From assembly GCA_947258795.1 (NCBI GenBank), contig CAMYJU010000005.1:1-64000 (forward strand): a stretch of DNA of 64,000 bases, read 5' to 3'. This document shows positions 20,722 to 29,277 of the stretch, piece by piece (position 1 is the stretch's first letter; each line of letters begins with the position of its first letter). Both the position numbers and the translations under genes were made by a program. The notes beneath the pieces are model-generated. The model worked only from the letters and a program-made list of their open reading frames with translations, did no database searches and had not been told where the DNA came from. Source of the stretch: an uncultured Gammaproteobacteria bacterium (lineage in GTDB: Bacteria; Pseudomonadota; Gammaproteobacteria; DRJJ01).

Positions 20722-23583
20722 CTACTTGTTCTGCTTACGTTGCCGGCGGTTACTCAATGCAGATCGGCGTTTTCCGGATTTGGCTGCCATCCTGGCCTGC
20801 CCTGCCGGTTGATTATATCCCAGTCTGACAGCCAGGTCCCATGTTGGTTCGCTTAAAAAATCATCGTTTTCAACACCCTGCCAGGCCTCAGCTACCTTCG
20901 GATTAATGGCCTTGTGTGCCAGCAGGTTGGTATCCCCCATCGGGATCGATACCTTGTGCAAACCATCAACCATCTTGCCCTGTATACCATCATACGGATT
21001 AACCAGGTTTTCATGATAACCGAGCCCCAGGGTCTGACATAGCCTACCCATTTCAGCGGCAGGATCATTGAGCATGTCCTCAAAACGCGTACGAAACCAC
21101 CGGTCCTCAGGTATCGTCTCCAGAAAGTTGACGATATTTCTGTGGGTAATCAGCCACACCAGTTCACCCAGCCTCCTCGGGCTAAAGGGTTGCTCACGCA
21201 AATACAGCACCTGCTCCATGTGGTAACGAACAAATGAATTTACCATCGCATAGGGATGGCGAACCAGGTGAATATACAGGGGCTTGTCAAAATCCTGCTC
21301 GGCCTTCTCCAGCGAGCGCATATCCAGACCATAAGACGGTGATTTGTCGACCAGCATCTGCTCGCCCAGCCAGCCCTGCAACTCGGCAAAAAACGCCTGA
21401 GTACTCAGGTTCCTGTCCTCGAAGTCAGACATAATCGCGGTGGCCTGATCCGCATCGCAGGACTTGATCTCCATAATCGCCCTAATAGTGCCTTCCCGCC
21501 ACAATTTGTATTTCCCGGAATACGCCTGTTTGCGTTCCTGCAAGGTATTAAAACCCAGTAACTGCAACTCGGCCGCTGCGAACAGATCAGGATGCCCGGC
21601 CAGCATAACCCTGAGCAGGGTGGTACCTGATCTGGGTGGCGCCAGGATAAAAATAGCCGGCGGATTTTTCCTGACAGCTTGTGTTTGTATCTGCTCCGGC
21701 AACATCACAATACAGGATTCCATGCGCTCGATATCGTTATTAGTCAGCTTGTCAGATACATTACTTTCACTGCCTGCATGAGCCGCGTCGCTTGCTGTTC
21801 CTGCAAACCTTTTCTTTACCGCGTCAGTGTAGTCTCTTTCAAGAAACCGGGCATAACTGGACACGGTAGGCGATTCAAATATGGTCAACACATAGATGAA
21901 TTCGCCGAGATCTTTTTGCAACTGACCAATAATGGCTGCTGCCTGTAACGATGTACCACCCAGATCAAAGAACCGGTCATTGATACCAACCTGCTCCAGC
22001 TCCAGCTCTTCCTGCCATAAATACACCAGGTGCTTTTCAATATCCGTCGTCGGTGTAACATATGCCTGATCCAGCACCGGTCTTTCCCTGCCGGGTCTGG
22101 GCAAGGCCTTGCGATCCAGCTTCCCGCTCACGGTCAGGGGCAGGCTGTCCATCAGCATGAACACCGATGGAACCATATGTTCGGGTAGACTCTCTTCAAC
22201 AAAGGTACGAACATCAGTAAGCGAGAATTCTGCTCCGGGATTCAGTACCAGATAAGCGACCAGTTTCTGGTTACCGGGTTTATCCTCTCTGAGCAACACC
22301 ACTGCCTGCTTTATCGAAGGATGTTTTTCAAGGTGCAGCTCGATTTCCCCGAGCTCTGTTCTGATGCCGCGGATTTTTACCTGGAAGTCTATACGCCCGA
22401 GAAACTCAACCGCACCGTTATCGCGTTTACGACCGATATCACCTGTTCGATACAGTCGCTGCCCCGGTGCTGCCGGATCCTCAACAAAACGCTCGGCTGT
22501 CAGCTCCGGACGATTCAGGTAACCACGCGCCACCTGGACCCCGCCTATACAGATCTCGCCTGCCTCGCCATCCGGGAGCGGACTTAGACTGTCATCCAGA
22601 ATCAGGATACTGGTGTTTGCGACTGGCCAGCCGATCGGGACCGTTTCTTCGTGATTACCACGCACACATTCCCACCAGGTCACATCAATCGCAGCCTCGG
22701 TCGGACCGTAAAGGTTATGCAGCTGCGCATCCAGTGTCTCGAAGAAGCAGTCACGCAGATCCGGTAGTAATGCCTCACCACTACAGATGACATGACGCAG
22801 GGATCGACAACTTGTTGCCAGCCCCGGTTCGTCCAGAAACAGGCGCAGCATGGATGGAACAAAATGCACGATACTGACCGATTCCTGTTCGATCAGCTTG
22901 GACATATAGGTACTGTCTTTATGACCGTCCGGACGCGCCAGCACCATGCTGGCACCGGTCATGATCGGCCAGAAAAACTCCCAGACAGAGACATCAAAGC
23001 TGTAAGGGGTCTTCTGCAGGATTCTGTCTGATGCATCGGCCTGGAAATGATCCTGCATCCATTGCAAGCGGTTACAGATACCCTGATGGGTATTCATAAC
23101 CCCCTTGGGCATACCGGTTGAGCCCGAGGTATAGATCACATAGGCGAGATCATCCGGCTGGATATCTGGCACAGTCAGCTCTGCTGAAAAAGATATTATC
23201 GCCTGCCAGTCGCTGTCGACACTAATGAGGTTATGCCTTGATGAAGATAAATCCGGCCTCAAGCTTTCCTGGGTCAATACACAAACCGGGTCTGCATCAC
23301 CCAGCATCACTGACAGTCTTTCTTCCGGGTATTCGGTATCGAGCGGGATATAGGCTGCACCGGCCTTCAGTATCGCCAGCAAGGCGACGACCATTTCCGG
23401 GGCGCGATGCATATACAGGGCAACCAGGCTGCCCTTATCCACACCCTGCTTGCATAAATAGGCAGCCAACTGTGTGGCCCGGCGATTGAGGTCTTCGTAT
23501 GAGAGCGCTTGACCGTCATAGATAACGGCTGGGTGATCCGGTGTGCGCGCTGCCTGCTGTTCAAATAATCCGTGTAATAGCAT
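20722..23583 (-). CDS. NRPS: A(Ser-like)-PCP-sulfotransferase
   Basis: A 953-residue protein that starts directly in an adenylation domain, with no condensation domain. A domain (1-495): YTSGSTGMPKG near 151, YGPTEAA near 292; the deduced code DVWHISLIDK differs by one residue from the published Ser code. PCP: Ser545 in DLGGTSLQ. A PAPS sulfotransferase domain follows (about 643-905) with APPRSGTTLLRVMLAGHP and HLVRHPYAMVNSF, closely resembling the CurM/olefin-synthase sulfotransferases that activate a beta-hydroxyl on a carrier-bound chain. The likely reaction is O-sulfonation of carrier-bound serine. Unlike CurM there is no thioesterase after it. The protein ends in a very basic tail (SGKRRSALSNRRQRKQNK). 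A 126-base gap separates it from the upstream NRPS gene. Confidence 0.93.
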   Translation of the reverse strand: MLLHGLFEQQAARTPDHPAVIYDGQALSYEDLNRRATQLAAYLCKQGVDKGSLVALYMHRAPEMVVALLAILKAGAAYIPLDTEYPEERLSVMLGDADPVCVLTQESLRPDLSSSRHNLISVDSDWQAIISFSAELTVPDIQPDDLAYVIYTSGSTGMPKGVMNTHQGICNRLQWMQDHFQADASDRILQKTPYSFDVSVWEFFWPIMTGASMVLARPDGHKDSTYMSKLIEQESVSIVHFVPSMLRLFLDEPGLATSCRSLRHVICSGEALLPDLRDCFFETLDAQLHNLYGPTEAAIDVTWWECVRGNHEETVPIGWPVANTSILILDDSLSPLPDGEAGEICIGGVQVARGYLNRPELTAERFVEDPAAPGQRLYRTGDIGRKRDNGAVEFLGRIDFQVKIRGIRTELGEIELHLEKHPSIKQAVVLLREDKPGNQKLVAYLVLNPGAEFSLTDVRTFVEESLPEHMVPSVFMLMDSLPLTVSGKLDRKALPRPGRERPVLDQAYVTPTTDIEKHLVYLWQEELELEQVGINDRFFDLGGTSLQAAAIIGQLQKDLGEFIYVLTIFESPTVSSYARFLERDYTDAVKKRFAGTASDAAHAGSESNVSDKLTNNDIERMESCIVMLPEQIQTQAVRKNPPAIFILAPPRSGTTLLRVMLAGHPDLFAAAELQLLGFNTLQERKQAYSGKYKLWREGTIRAIMEIKSCDADQATAIMSDFEDRNLSTQAFFAELQGWLGEQMLVDKSPSYGLDMRSLEKAEQDFDKPLYIHLVRHPYAMVNSFVRYHMEQVLYLREQPFSPRRLGELVWLITHRNIVNFLETIPEDRWFRTRFEDMLNDPAAEMGRLCQTLGLGYHENLVNPYDGIQGKMVDGLHKVSIPMGDTNLLAHKAINPKVAEAWQGVENDDFLSEPTWDLAVRLGYNQPAGQARMAAKSGKRRSALSNRRQRKQNK

Positions 23584-23709
23584 AGGTATTGAGTGCCTTT
23601 AACAAGGATATAAGACTCAACAGTATGGCATAGCCTGCACCCCTTGTTCTGCTGCTCCGAGCATAGATCCTGATTCAGACCGGGATTGTAGCACCTTACC
23701 GGCTATATA

Positions 23710-26700
23710 TCAGTTATTCCTCAGTTTACCTAACCACTTGGCCAGCATGGATTTTTCCTGTTTACCGGTCACTTTTTGCTCCATCAGTTTATCGCATTCC
23801 CTGGCAACTGCTTTCAAGTCTTCCTGGTAGATCGTAACCGCACTTAGATTGACTCCAAGCGTTTCACGTATCGTGGCCAGGGCCTGCATGGCCAGGATCG
23901 AATGACCACCGATAATGATAAAATTGTCGTCACGACTGACCCCATCGACCCCGACCAGTTCAGACCAGATCGCGGCCAGTACCTGCTCGGTTTCCGTCTC
24001 AGGTGGAATTATATCCCGGGAGGCGGTATCCACGGTTAACGGGGATGGCAGACGGTTACGATCCACTTTCCGGTTCGGCGTCAGTGGAAACTCACCCAGT
24101 TCCACAAAATGTTGCGGAATCATGTGATCAGGCAGTATTTCCCGTAGCGAGTTTCTCAGGCTGGTCGCGGTAGCCTGTGTCCCGGCACGAGACCTGTAAT
24201 AGGCCACCAGTCTTGGGGCATCTCCCTGCTGGGTATAAAGACTGGTAACCGCCTGCTCAACAGACGGATCCTGTTCCAGTGCCGAATCGATCTCGCCCAG
24301 TTCTATGCGGAAACCACGCAGCTTGACCTGATGATCCATCCTGCCCATGCAGATGAGCTGGCCGCTCTCACCGAGACATCCATAGTCACCGGTACGGTAA
24401 AGCCGCTGCTTGCCGACTCCTGGAATATCAAGCTCGACAAATCGCTGCCCGGTCAATTCAGGCCGGTTCAAATAGCCTCTTACCACCCCGTCTCCGGCGA
24501 TACATATCTCGCCCCGAATACCGGCAGGAACCGGTCGTAGCCGCTGGTCCAGTATATAGATCCGGGTATTGGCAAGTGGTTTACCTACCGGTATCTGCTT
24601 CTGCTCCTGCTTTACCTGGTAACTGCTGGACCAGATGGTGGTTTCAGTTGGACCATACATGTTGATCAGGGAAGTGGTATGGACCAGCTCACGGGCCAGG
24701 TTTTCTGTCATGCTTTCTCCGCCTATCAAAACATTTTTGATGCGGGAAAAAATAGCCGATGTTTGTGCATCCGCCAGCAGCATACCGGCCATCGAGGGTG
24801 TACATTGAAAATGGGTGACCTGGTATTTATCCACCAACGCAGGTAATGACATGGAAGCCTTGCTCTGCTCAGCGACCTTTTCTGCAACCAGTTGTTTAAG
24901 CTCATTCAGGTATGGCAGGTTCTCCAGTACCACGTCGGTATTAACACCATAATCAATCAAGCAGGCTATCTCATCAACACCGGCCTGATTGACCCGGCTG
25001 ATCATATCCAGACAATCCTCAGGCGAGCCGAACAAACCACTGGTACTGAAATAACGTTCGAATGCAAATTCAAGCAGATCATCGAGATCGGCATCCGAAA
25101 TAGCTTCGAAGTATTCATCCAGTGACTCACCCGTTTCCTCTGATGTTGCCTTGAATGTCGGGAAGTTCCACGCTGCTTTCTTGACCAGGAACATGGCGCT
25201 GGCCAGATATTTTTTCATCGGCGCCCTGGCAATTTCCTTTGCCTTTTCTGTAGAAGTACTGACCAGTGTGTGCAGCATCACCACCACATGGCCCTGCCCC
25301 GGATGCCCACATTGCCTCCAGGTACTCCGGTACAGTTCCAGTTTTTCTGCCAGCTCTTCTATCGTCTGACCAAGCAGATGGGTCAATATACCCGCACCTG
25401 CTTCGGCGGCCTTGACGAATGTTTCCGGGTTGCCGGCAACAGTCGCCCATACCGGCAACTCCTTCTGCACAGGCCGTGGCAAGGTGGATACCGTTACATC
25501 CCCCTTTGGACCAGGTAGAACCAGTGTTTCACCTTTCCATAAACGACGAAGTTGCTCGAGCGATTCAAACAGGATGGTTTTGGCATTGGTAAAGTTTTCG
25601 GGTTTGATCACAAAGTCCTCGGGTTGCCAGCCCGAAGCTACTGCCATACCGACACGACCATCAGACAGGTTATCCACTACCGCCCATTCCTCTGCGACAC
25701 GCACCGGATTATGCAGTGGTAGCACACAACTACCGGCCCTGATTTTTACATTTTTTGTGGCCACCGCCAGCGCAGCACTGGTGACAGACGGATTCGGGAA
25801 CAAGCCACCAAAATCGTGGAAATGACGTTCCGGTGTCCACACAGCGGTAAATCCGTTTTCATCGCCATATTTCGCACTTTCCAGTAACAGGCGATACTTG
25901 TTTTCGTTGCCCTGATCATCCGGGACCAGGTTCCAGTAAAACAGACTGAAATCAACCGGTCTGATGGCAGGCTTACTGTCAGGAACTTCATACCTTTCGG
26001 GTTCAACATAAAGCACAACTGTGAATCCACGTGTCAGTGTCCAGAACAACTCCAGTACCGAAATATCGAAGGAAATACTGGTTACCGCCAGCCAGGTACC
26101 CGGTTCGGGATGCTCCAGCACATCATCCATACCCGAAAAGAAATTCACAACATTGGCCTGCTCGACCACCACACCTTTGGGCTGACCTGTCGAGCCCGAT
26201 GTATAGATAACATAGGCCGCATTGGATGCATCAGTATCAAGCTCGGGATTCTCACTGCTGCACTGCTCGATCTGATCCAGGTCCTTTCTGTAGTTCACCA
26301 GTTCAAAATCTGCTTTTGTATCCCCCAACAGACTGTCGTCGTCGCTGATCACCACCTTCGATCCGGAATCCTCGACCATATACTGTATCCGGTGCCCTGG
26401 ATAGGCCGGGTCCAGTGGTACGTAGGCGCCCCCTGCCTTCAGGGTTGCCAGCAAGGCGATCATCATCTCAGTAGAGCGTTTCATATGTATGCCCACCAGC
26501 TGTTCCGGACCGACACCCTTGCCGATCAGATAGTGGGCCAGGCGATTGGCGCGCCTGTTTAGCTCCGCATAACTCAGTTCATCCTGGCCACACACCAACG
26601 CCAGCTGGTCAGGCGTTTTGGCTACCTGCCCGGCAAACAATTGTTGAATACCTTGCCTGTAGTCAACCTGCTTGCCTGTTGCATTCCAGTCAATCAGCAG

Positions 26701-28371
26701 GGACTGGATATCTTTCTGATCCAGCAGATTGACATCACATAGCAGCCTGTCCCGCCTGGGTAAATCCGAAACCAGCTGCCGAAATTGCTGCTGCATGATC
26801 TCGATCTGCCGGGCAGTATGCACATCAGCATGATAAAACCATTCCAGCCCGCTGAAATCATGCGCCGGGCGTATATACAATGCGGCAGATACTGCCGGTA
26901 TTTCATCCTGACCCGGTTCACCGGGGACAGCCAGAACAACCGGGAAAAGCCTGTCATCGGTATAGTAAGGTAAACTCCTGAGCTCAGGAGTACGTAAAGG
27001 CAAATCCGAGGCGAAGACGAGGTGCGTCTGAACTTCCCGGTACCCTGCCTCAATCATCCGGCAATGATCAGCAAACCCGGTTTCTGAATTAACATCATGG
27101 ATGAACGGGATACAAGTCTGATACAGATTGTGGTTCTTGCTTTCATGCAGCGCACTTACATCCAACACAAGGCCTGTGCTTTCATTACCGGTAAGACGGT
27201 ATAGATAGGCAAGCACAGCCGCCAGGAATGCAGGCATCATATCCAGACATTGCCTACCCGACAGTCCGGACAGTTCAGGCAGGTCCTGATGCCCTGCCCG
27301 GATCAGTGACTTGTTATCGACTGCCTGGCTGTCTCGTACATACGGCAGCGTTGTAAGCTGAAGCTCAGTCAGGTGCCTGATCCAAAAGGCCTCTTGCAAA
27401 CAGAAGTCTCTCCTGGTCTGCAACCCCTTCTCCAGAAGGGCCTCCTGGCCGGTATCCAGGCTATCACCAATATTCACGCCCGCGGCAGATAAAAATGCCC
27501 CTGGCTTTAACTCGCGAACTGACTGATCTGGCAAAACTGACAGACTGATATCCCTGGTCGCCGTACTGAACACAATGTTGCTGTCTGAATACGATACCAG
27601 CGTACCGGCAGGCATATTCGAAGATTGCTCGAGTACATCGGCCTGCCTGACAATCAATTGCCGATCATTGACCGGCAGTCGGGCAAGCCCGACCGGGTTG
27701 TAATAAGGCCCAAATTCCAGGGCACGTGTCAGTGCAGATATGGCTTCGGCCGGGCCGGACAGATCGATACCCAGTGACATTTCCTTGCAGGGAGGGCAAT
27801 AGCTAGCCTCATCCAATTGGTGCGCAACCGGTGATATTTTATCATTTTCGATATCATTCAGCAGTTCATTGAAGCAAGCCAGCCCCTGTTCAAGGCATTT
27901 GATATTCAGGCTGAAGGCGGTTTCATCAGTCGCAATCGGAAAGGTGTGTTGCTTGATTATATCGCCCGCATCTGCCTGCTCTGTCATCTGATGCCAGGTG
28001 ACACCATACTCAGCTTCCTGGTTCAGGATTGCCCAGACAGGTGCATTAATACCTGCATACCTTGGTAAAGGGCCATCATGAAAATTAATGGCCATACGAG
28101 CCGGTAACTTCAGGACCTCTGCCGGTATGATTTTCAGATTGACGATACTGAATAGATAATCGAATTGATACTTGTCCAGGTCTGCATAAGAACTACTTGT
28201 ATGTTCACGGTATTCCAGGGAATGCTCATTACACCAGGCTGCAACATCCGGGTCACTGGAGATGACCAGGCTGATGGTATGATCACGATCGAGCAGCTGT
28301 TGACCACACTCAATCAATAGTGACTGCTGACCAATTAATACGCAATTGAATTGTTTGCTGCTCGCGGACAT
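23710..28371 (-). CDS. NRPS: formyltransferase - half C domain - A(Gly-like) with inserted luciferase-like monooxygenase - PCP
   Basis: A 1553-residue protein. Residues 8-190 are a formyltransferase catalytic domain with INFHDGPLPRYAGINAP near 95, and 205-305 look like its C-terminal OB-fold domain. Residues 325-555 resemble only the C-terminal half of a condensation domain; no HHxxxDG is present. The adenylation domain spans 575-1440: YTSGSTGQPKG near 723 and SFDISVLELFW (A4) near 767, then a MupA/Atu3671-type flavin monooxygenase (about 798-1165), then the domain resumes at YQVTHFQCTPSMA and MYGPTETTIW (A5). The code DILQLGMIWK is Gly-like. PCP: Ser1492 region, IGGHSIL. An insertion at this site is known in MtaG and MelG, where it oxidises glycine. 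The tail ends KWLGKLRNN. Confidence 0.93.
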   Translation of the reverse strand: MSASSKQFNCVLIGQQSLLIECGQQLLDRDHTISLVISSDPDVAAWCNEHSLEYREHTSSSYADLDKYQFDYLFSIVNLKIIPAEVLKLPARMAINFHDGPLPRYAGINAPVWAILNQEAEYGVTWHQMTEQADAGDIIKQHTFPIATDETAFSLNIKCLEQGLACFNELLNDIENDKISPVAHQLDEASYCPPCKEMSLGIDLSGPAEAISALTRALEFGPYYNPVGLARLPVNDRQLIVRQADVLEQSSNMPAGTLVSYSDSNIVFSTATRDISLSVLPDQSVRELKPGAFLSAAGVNIGDSLDTGQEALLEKGLQTRRDFCLQEAFWIRHLTELQLTTLPYVRDSQAVDNKSLIRAGHQDLPELSGLSGRQCLDMMPAFLAAVLAYLYRLTGNESTGLVLDVSALHESKNHNLYQTCIPFIHDVNSETGFADHCRMIEAGYREVQTHLVFASDLPLRTPELRSLPYYTDDRLFPVVLAVPGEPGQDEIPAVSAALYIRPAHDFSGLEWFYHADVHTARQIEIMQQQFRQLVSDLPRRDRLLCDVNLLDQKDIQSLLIDWNATGKQVDYRQGIQQLFAGQVAKTPDQLALVCGQDELSYAELNRRANRLAHYLIGKGVGPEQLVGIHMKRSTEMMIALLATLKAGGAYVPLDPAYPGHRIQYMVEDSGSKVVISDDDSLLGDTKADFELVNYRKDLDQIEQCSSENPELDTDASNAAYVIYTSGSTGQPKGVVVEQANVVNFFSGMDDVLEHPEPGTWLAVTSISFDISVLELFWTLTRGFTVVLYVEPERYEVPDSKPAIRPVDFSLFYWNLVPDDQGNENKYRLLLESAKYGDENGFTAVWTPERHFHDFGGLFPNPSVTSAALAVATKNVKIRAGSCVLPLHNPVRVAEEWAVVDNLSDGRVGMAVASGWQPEDFVIKPENFTNAKTILFESLEQLRRLWKGETLVLPGPKGDVTVSTLPRPVQKELPVWATVAGNPETFVKAAEAGAGILTHLLGQTIEELAEKLELYRSTWRQCGHPGQGHVVVMLHTLVSTSTEKAKEIARAPMKKYLASAMFLVKKAAWNFPTFKATSEETGESLDEYFEAISDADLDDLLEFAFERYFSTSGLFGSPEDCLDMISRVNQAGVDEIACLIDYGVNTDVVLENLPYLNELKQLVAEKVAEQSKASMSLPALVDKYQVTHFQCTPSMAGMLLADAQTSAIFSRIKNVLIGGESMTENLARELVHTTSLINMYGPTETTIWSSSYQVKQEQKQIPVGKPLANTRIYILDQRLRPVPAGIRGEICIAGDGVVRGYLNRPELTGQRFVELDIPGVGKQRLYRTGDYGCLGESGQLICMGRMDHQVKLRGFRIELGEIDSALEQDPSVEQAVTSLYTQQGDAPRLVAYYRSRAGTQATATSLRNSLREILPDHMIPQHFVELGEFPLTPNRKVDRNRLPSPLTVDTASRDIIPPETETEQVLAAIWSELVGVDGVSRDDNFIIIGGHSILAMQALATIRETLGVNLSAVTIYQEDLKAVARECDKLMEQKVTGKQEKSMLAKWLGKLRNN

Positions 28372-28386
28372 CGTTGTTACCCGTGA

Positions 28387-29277
28387 TTAGCGAACGTCAT
28401 GTTCTAAACGCTGTTGTCCATATGAGTTCTCCAGCCACTGCCTGATACGGGCCGTCAATAACTCGCGTTGTGATAAAAAAGTATAGGTGTGATCCGACAA
28501 CCTGTACAACTCAACATCAAGCAAATCCTCAAAATCCAGTGTAGGGAAACTGTCCCGAATCTGCCCCGGATAATTGATCATCCATAATTCCGAAGCCGTA
28601 AACAGAAACAGCATATGGACCTTGCGACTGATCAGTTCAGCATAATCCTTTATGGCTACATTTTTGTCCGGCAATTTCCAGAAATAACTGTCATCTGCTT
28701 CCGGACCACTTATCACCTGTTTTCGTGGTTTCAGTTTTCTTAGCCACTTTTTGATAAAGTTCTTCCATTTTCCGGCAATAAAAAGTTTACCACTGACTTT
28801 TTTCACCTTCTCCATCAGCTTGAGAAAATAGGTGTGACGGGTTGGATAGGCATACCCGCCCATAAACACACACCCGGTAACACGCTCATCGGCCACTGCG
28901 GCACGATGCGCATTGTCGGCACCGGTACAAAGCCCGATCAGTATGAATTTTTCCGATCCTTTCTGCTTCCCGAGAAAATCCATTGCCTCCTTGATCTCGC
29001 CAACAGCTCGTTCCTGATAACTCGGGTTGGCTTTTCTTGTCTGACTGTCACCGATGGCAGACAGATCAAACCTGAGTACCGTATAACCCTGGTCAGCTAT
29101 GTCCCTGGCCATTTCCACAGCCAGCCTGTGCGGGCCAACATGATGAATCAGGCCGGAATTAAGGATAATGACCGTAGGCAAACCCTGCTTTTGCTGACTG
29201 GCTTCCGGTTCAGTGACTACCCCAACCAGTGAATTTCCCATGCCGAATGTATAGACCTTTTCCACATCAGCCCCCAT
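28387..29277 (-). CDS. Alpha/beta hydrolase with Cys at the nucleophile elbow
   Basis: A 296-residue alpha/beta hydrolase-fold protein. The oxyanion-side motif is NSGLIHHVGPHRL near residue 41, and the nucleophile elbow reads LIGLCTGADNA, placing Cys117 where Ser normally sits. A candidate catalytic His lies in LSDHTYTF near the C-terminus. Cys-type thioesterases are known in some NRPS systems, so this free enzyme is a candidate for product release or editing, given that no assembly-line protein has a thioesterase domain. Paired hydrolases of this size also accompany exosortase-A loci. The frame is open to a TTG at 29295, but ATG 29277 is preferred; it overlaps the preceding hydrolase by 11 bases. 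The NRPS start follows after 15 bases. Confidence 0.8.
   Translation of the reverse strand: MGADVEKVYTFGMGNSLVGVVTEPEASQQKQGLPTVIILNSGLIHHVGPHRLAVEMARDIADQGYTVLRFDLSAIGDSQTRKANPSYQERAVGEIKEAMDFLGKQKGSEKFILIGLCTGADNAHRAAVADERVTGCVFMGGYAYPTRHTYFLKLMEKVKKVSGKLFIAGKWKNFIKKWLRKLKPRKQVISGPEADDSYFWKLPDKNVAIKDYAELISRKVHMLFLFTASELWMINYPGQIRDSFPTLDFEDLLDVELYRLSDHTYTFLSQRELLTARIRQWLENSYGQQRLEHDVR

Noticed and set aside
23710-28371. A complete condensation domain in the FT-NRPS
   Set aside because: No HHxxxDG or N-terminal C-domain half is present; only the C-terminal half is recognisable.
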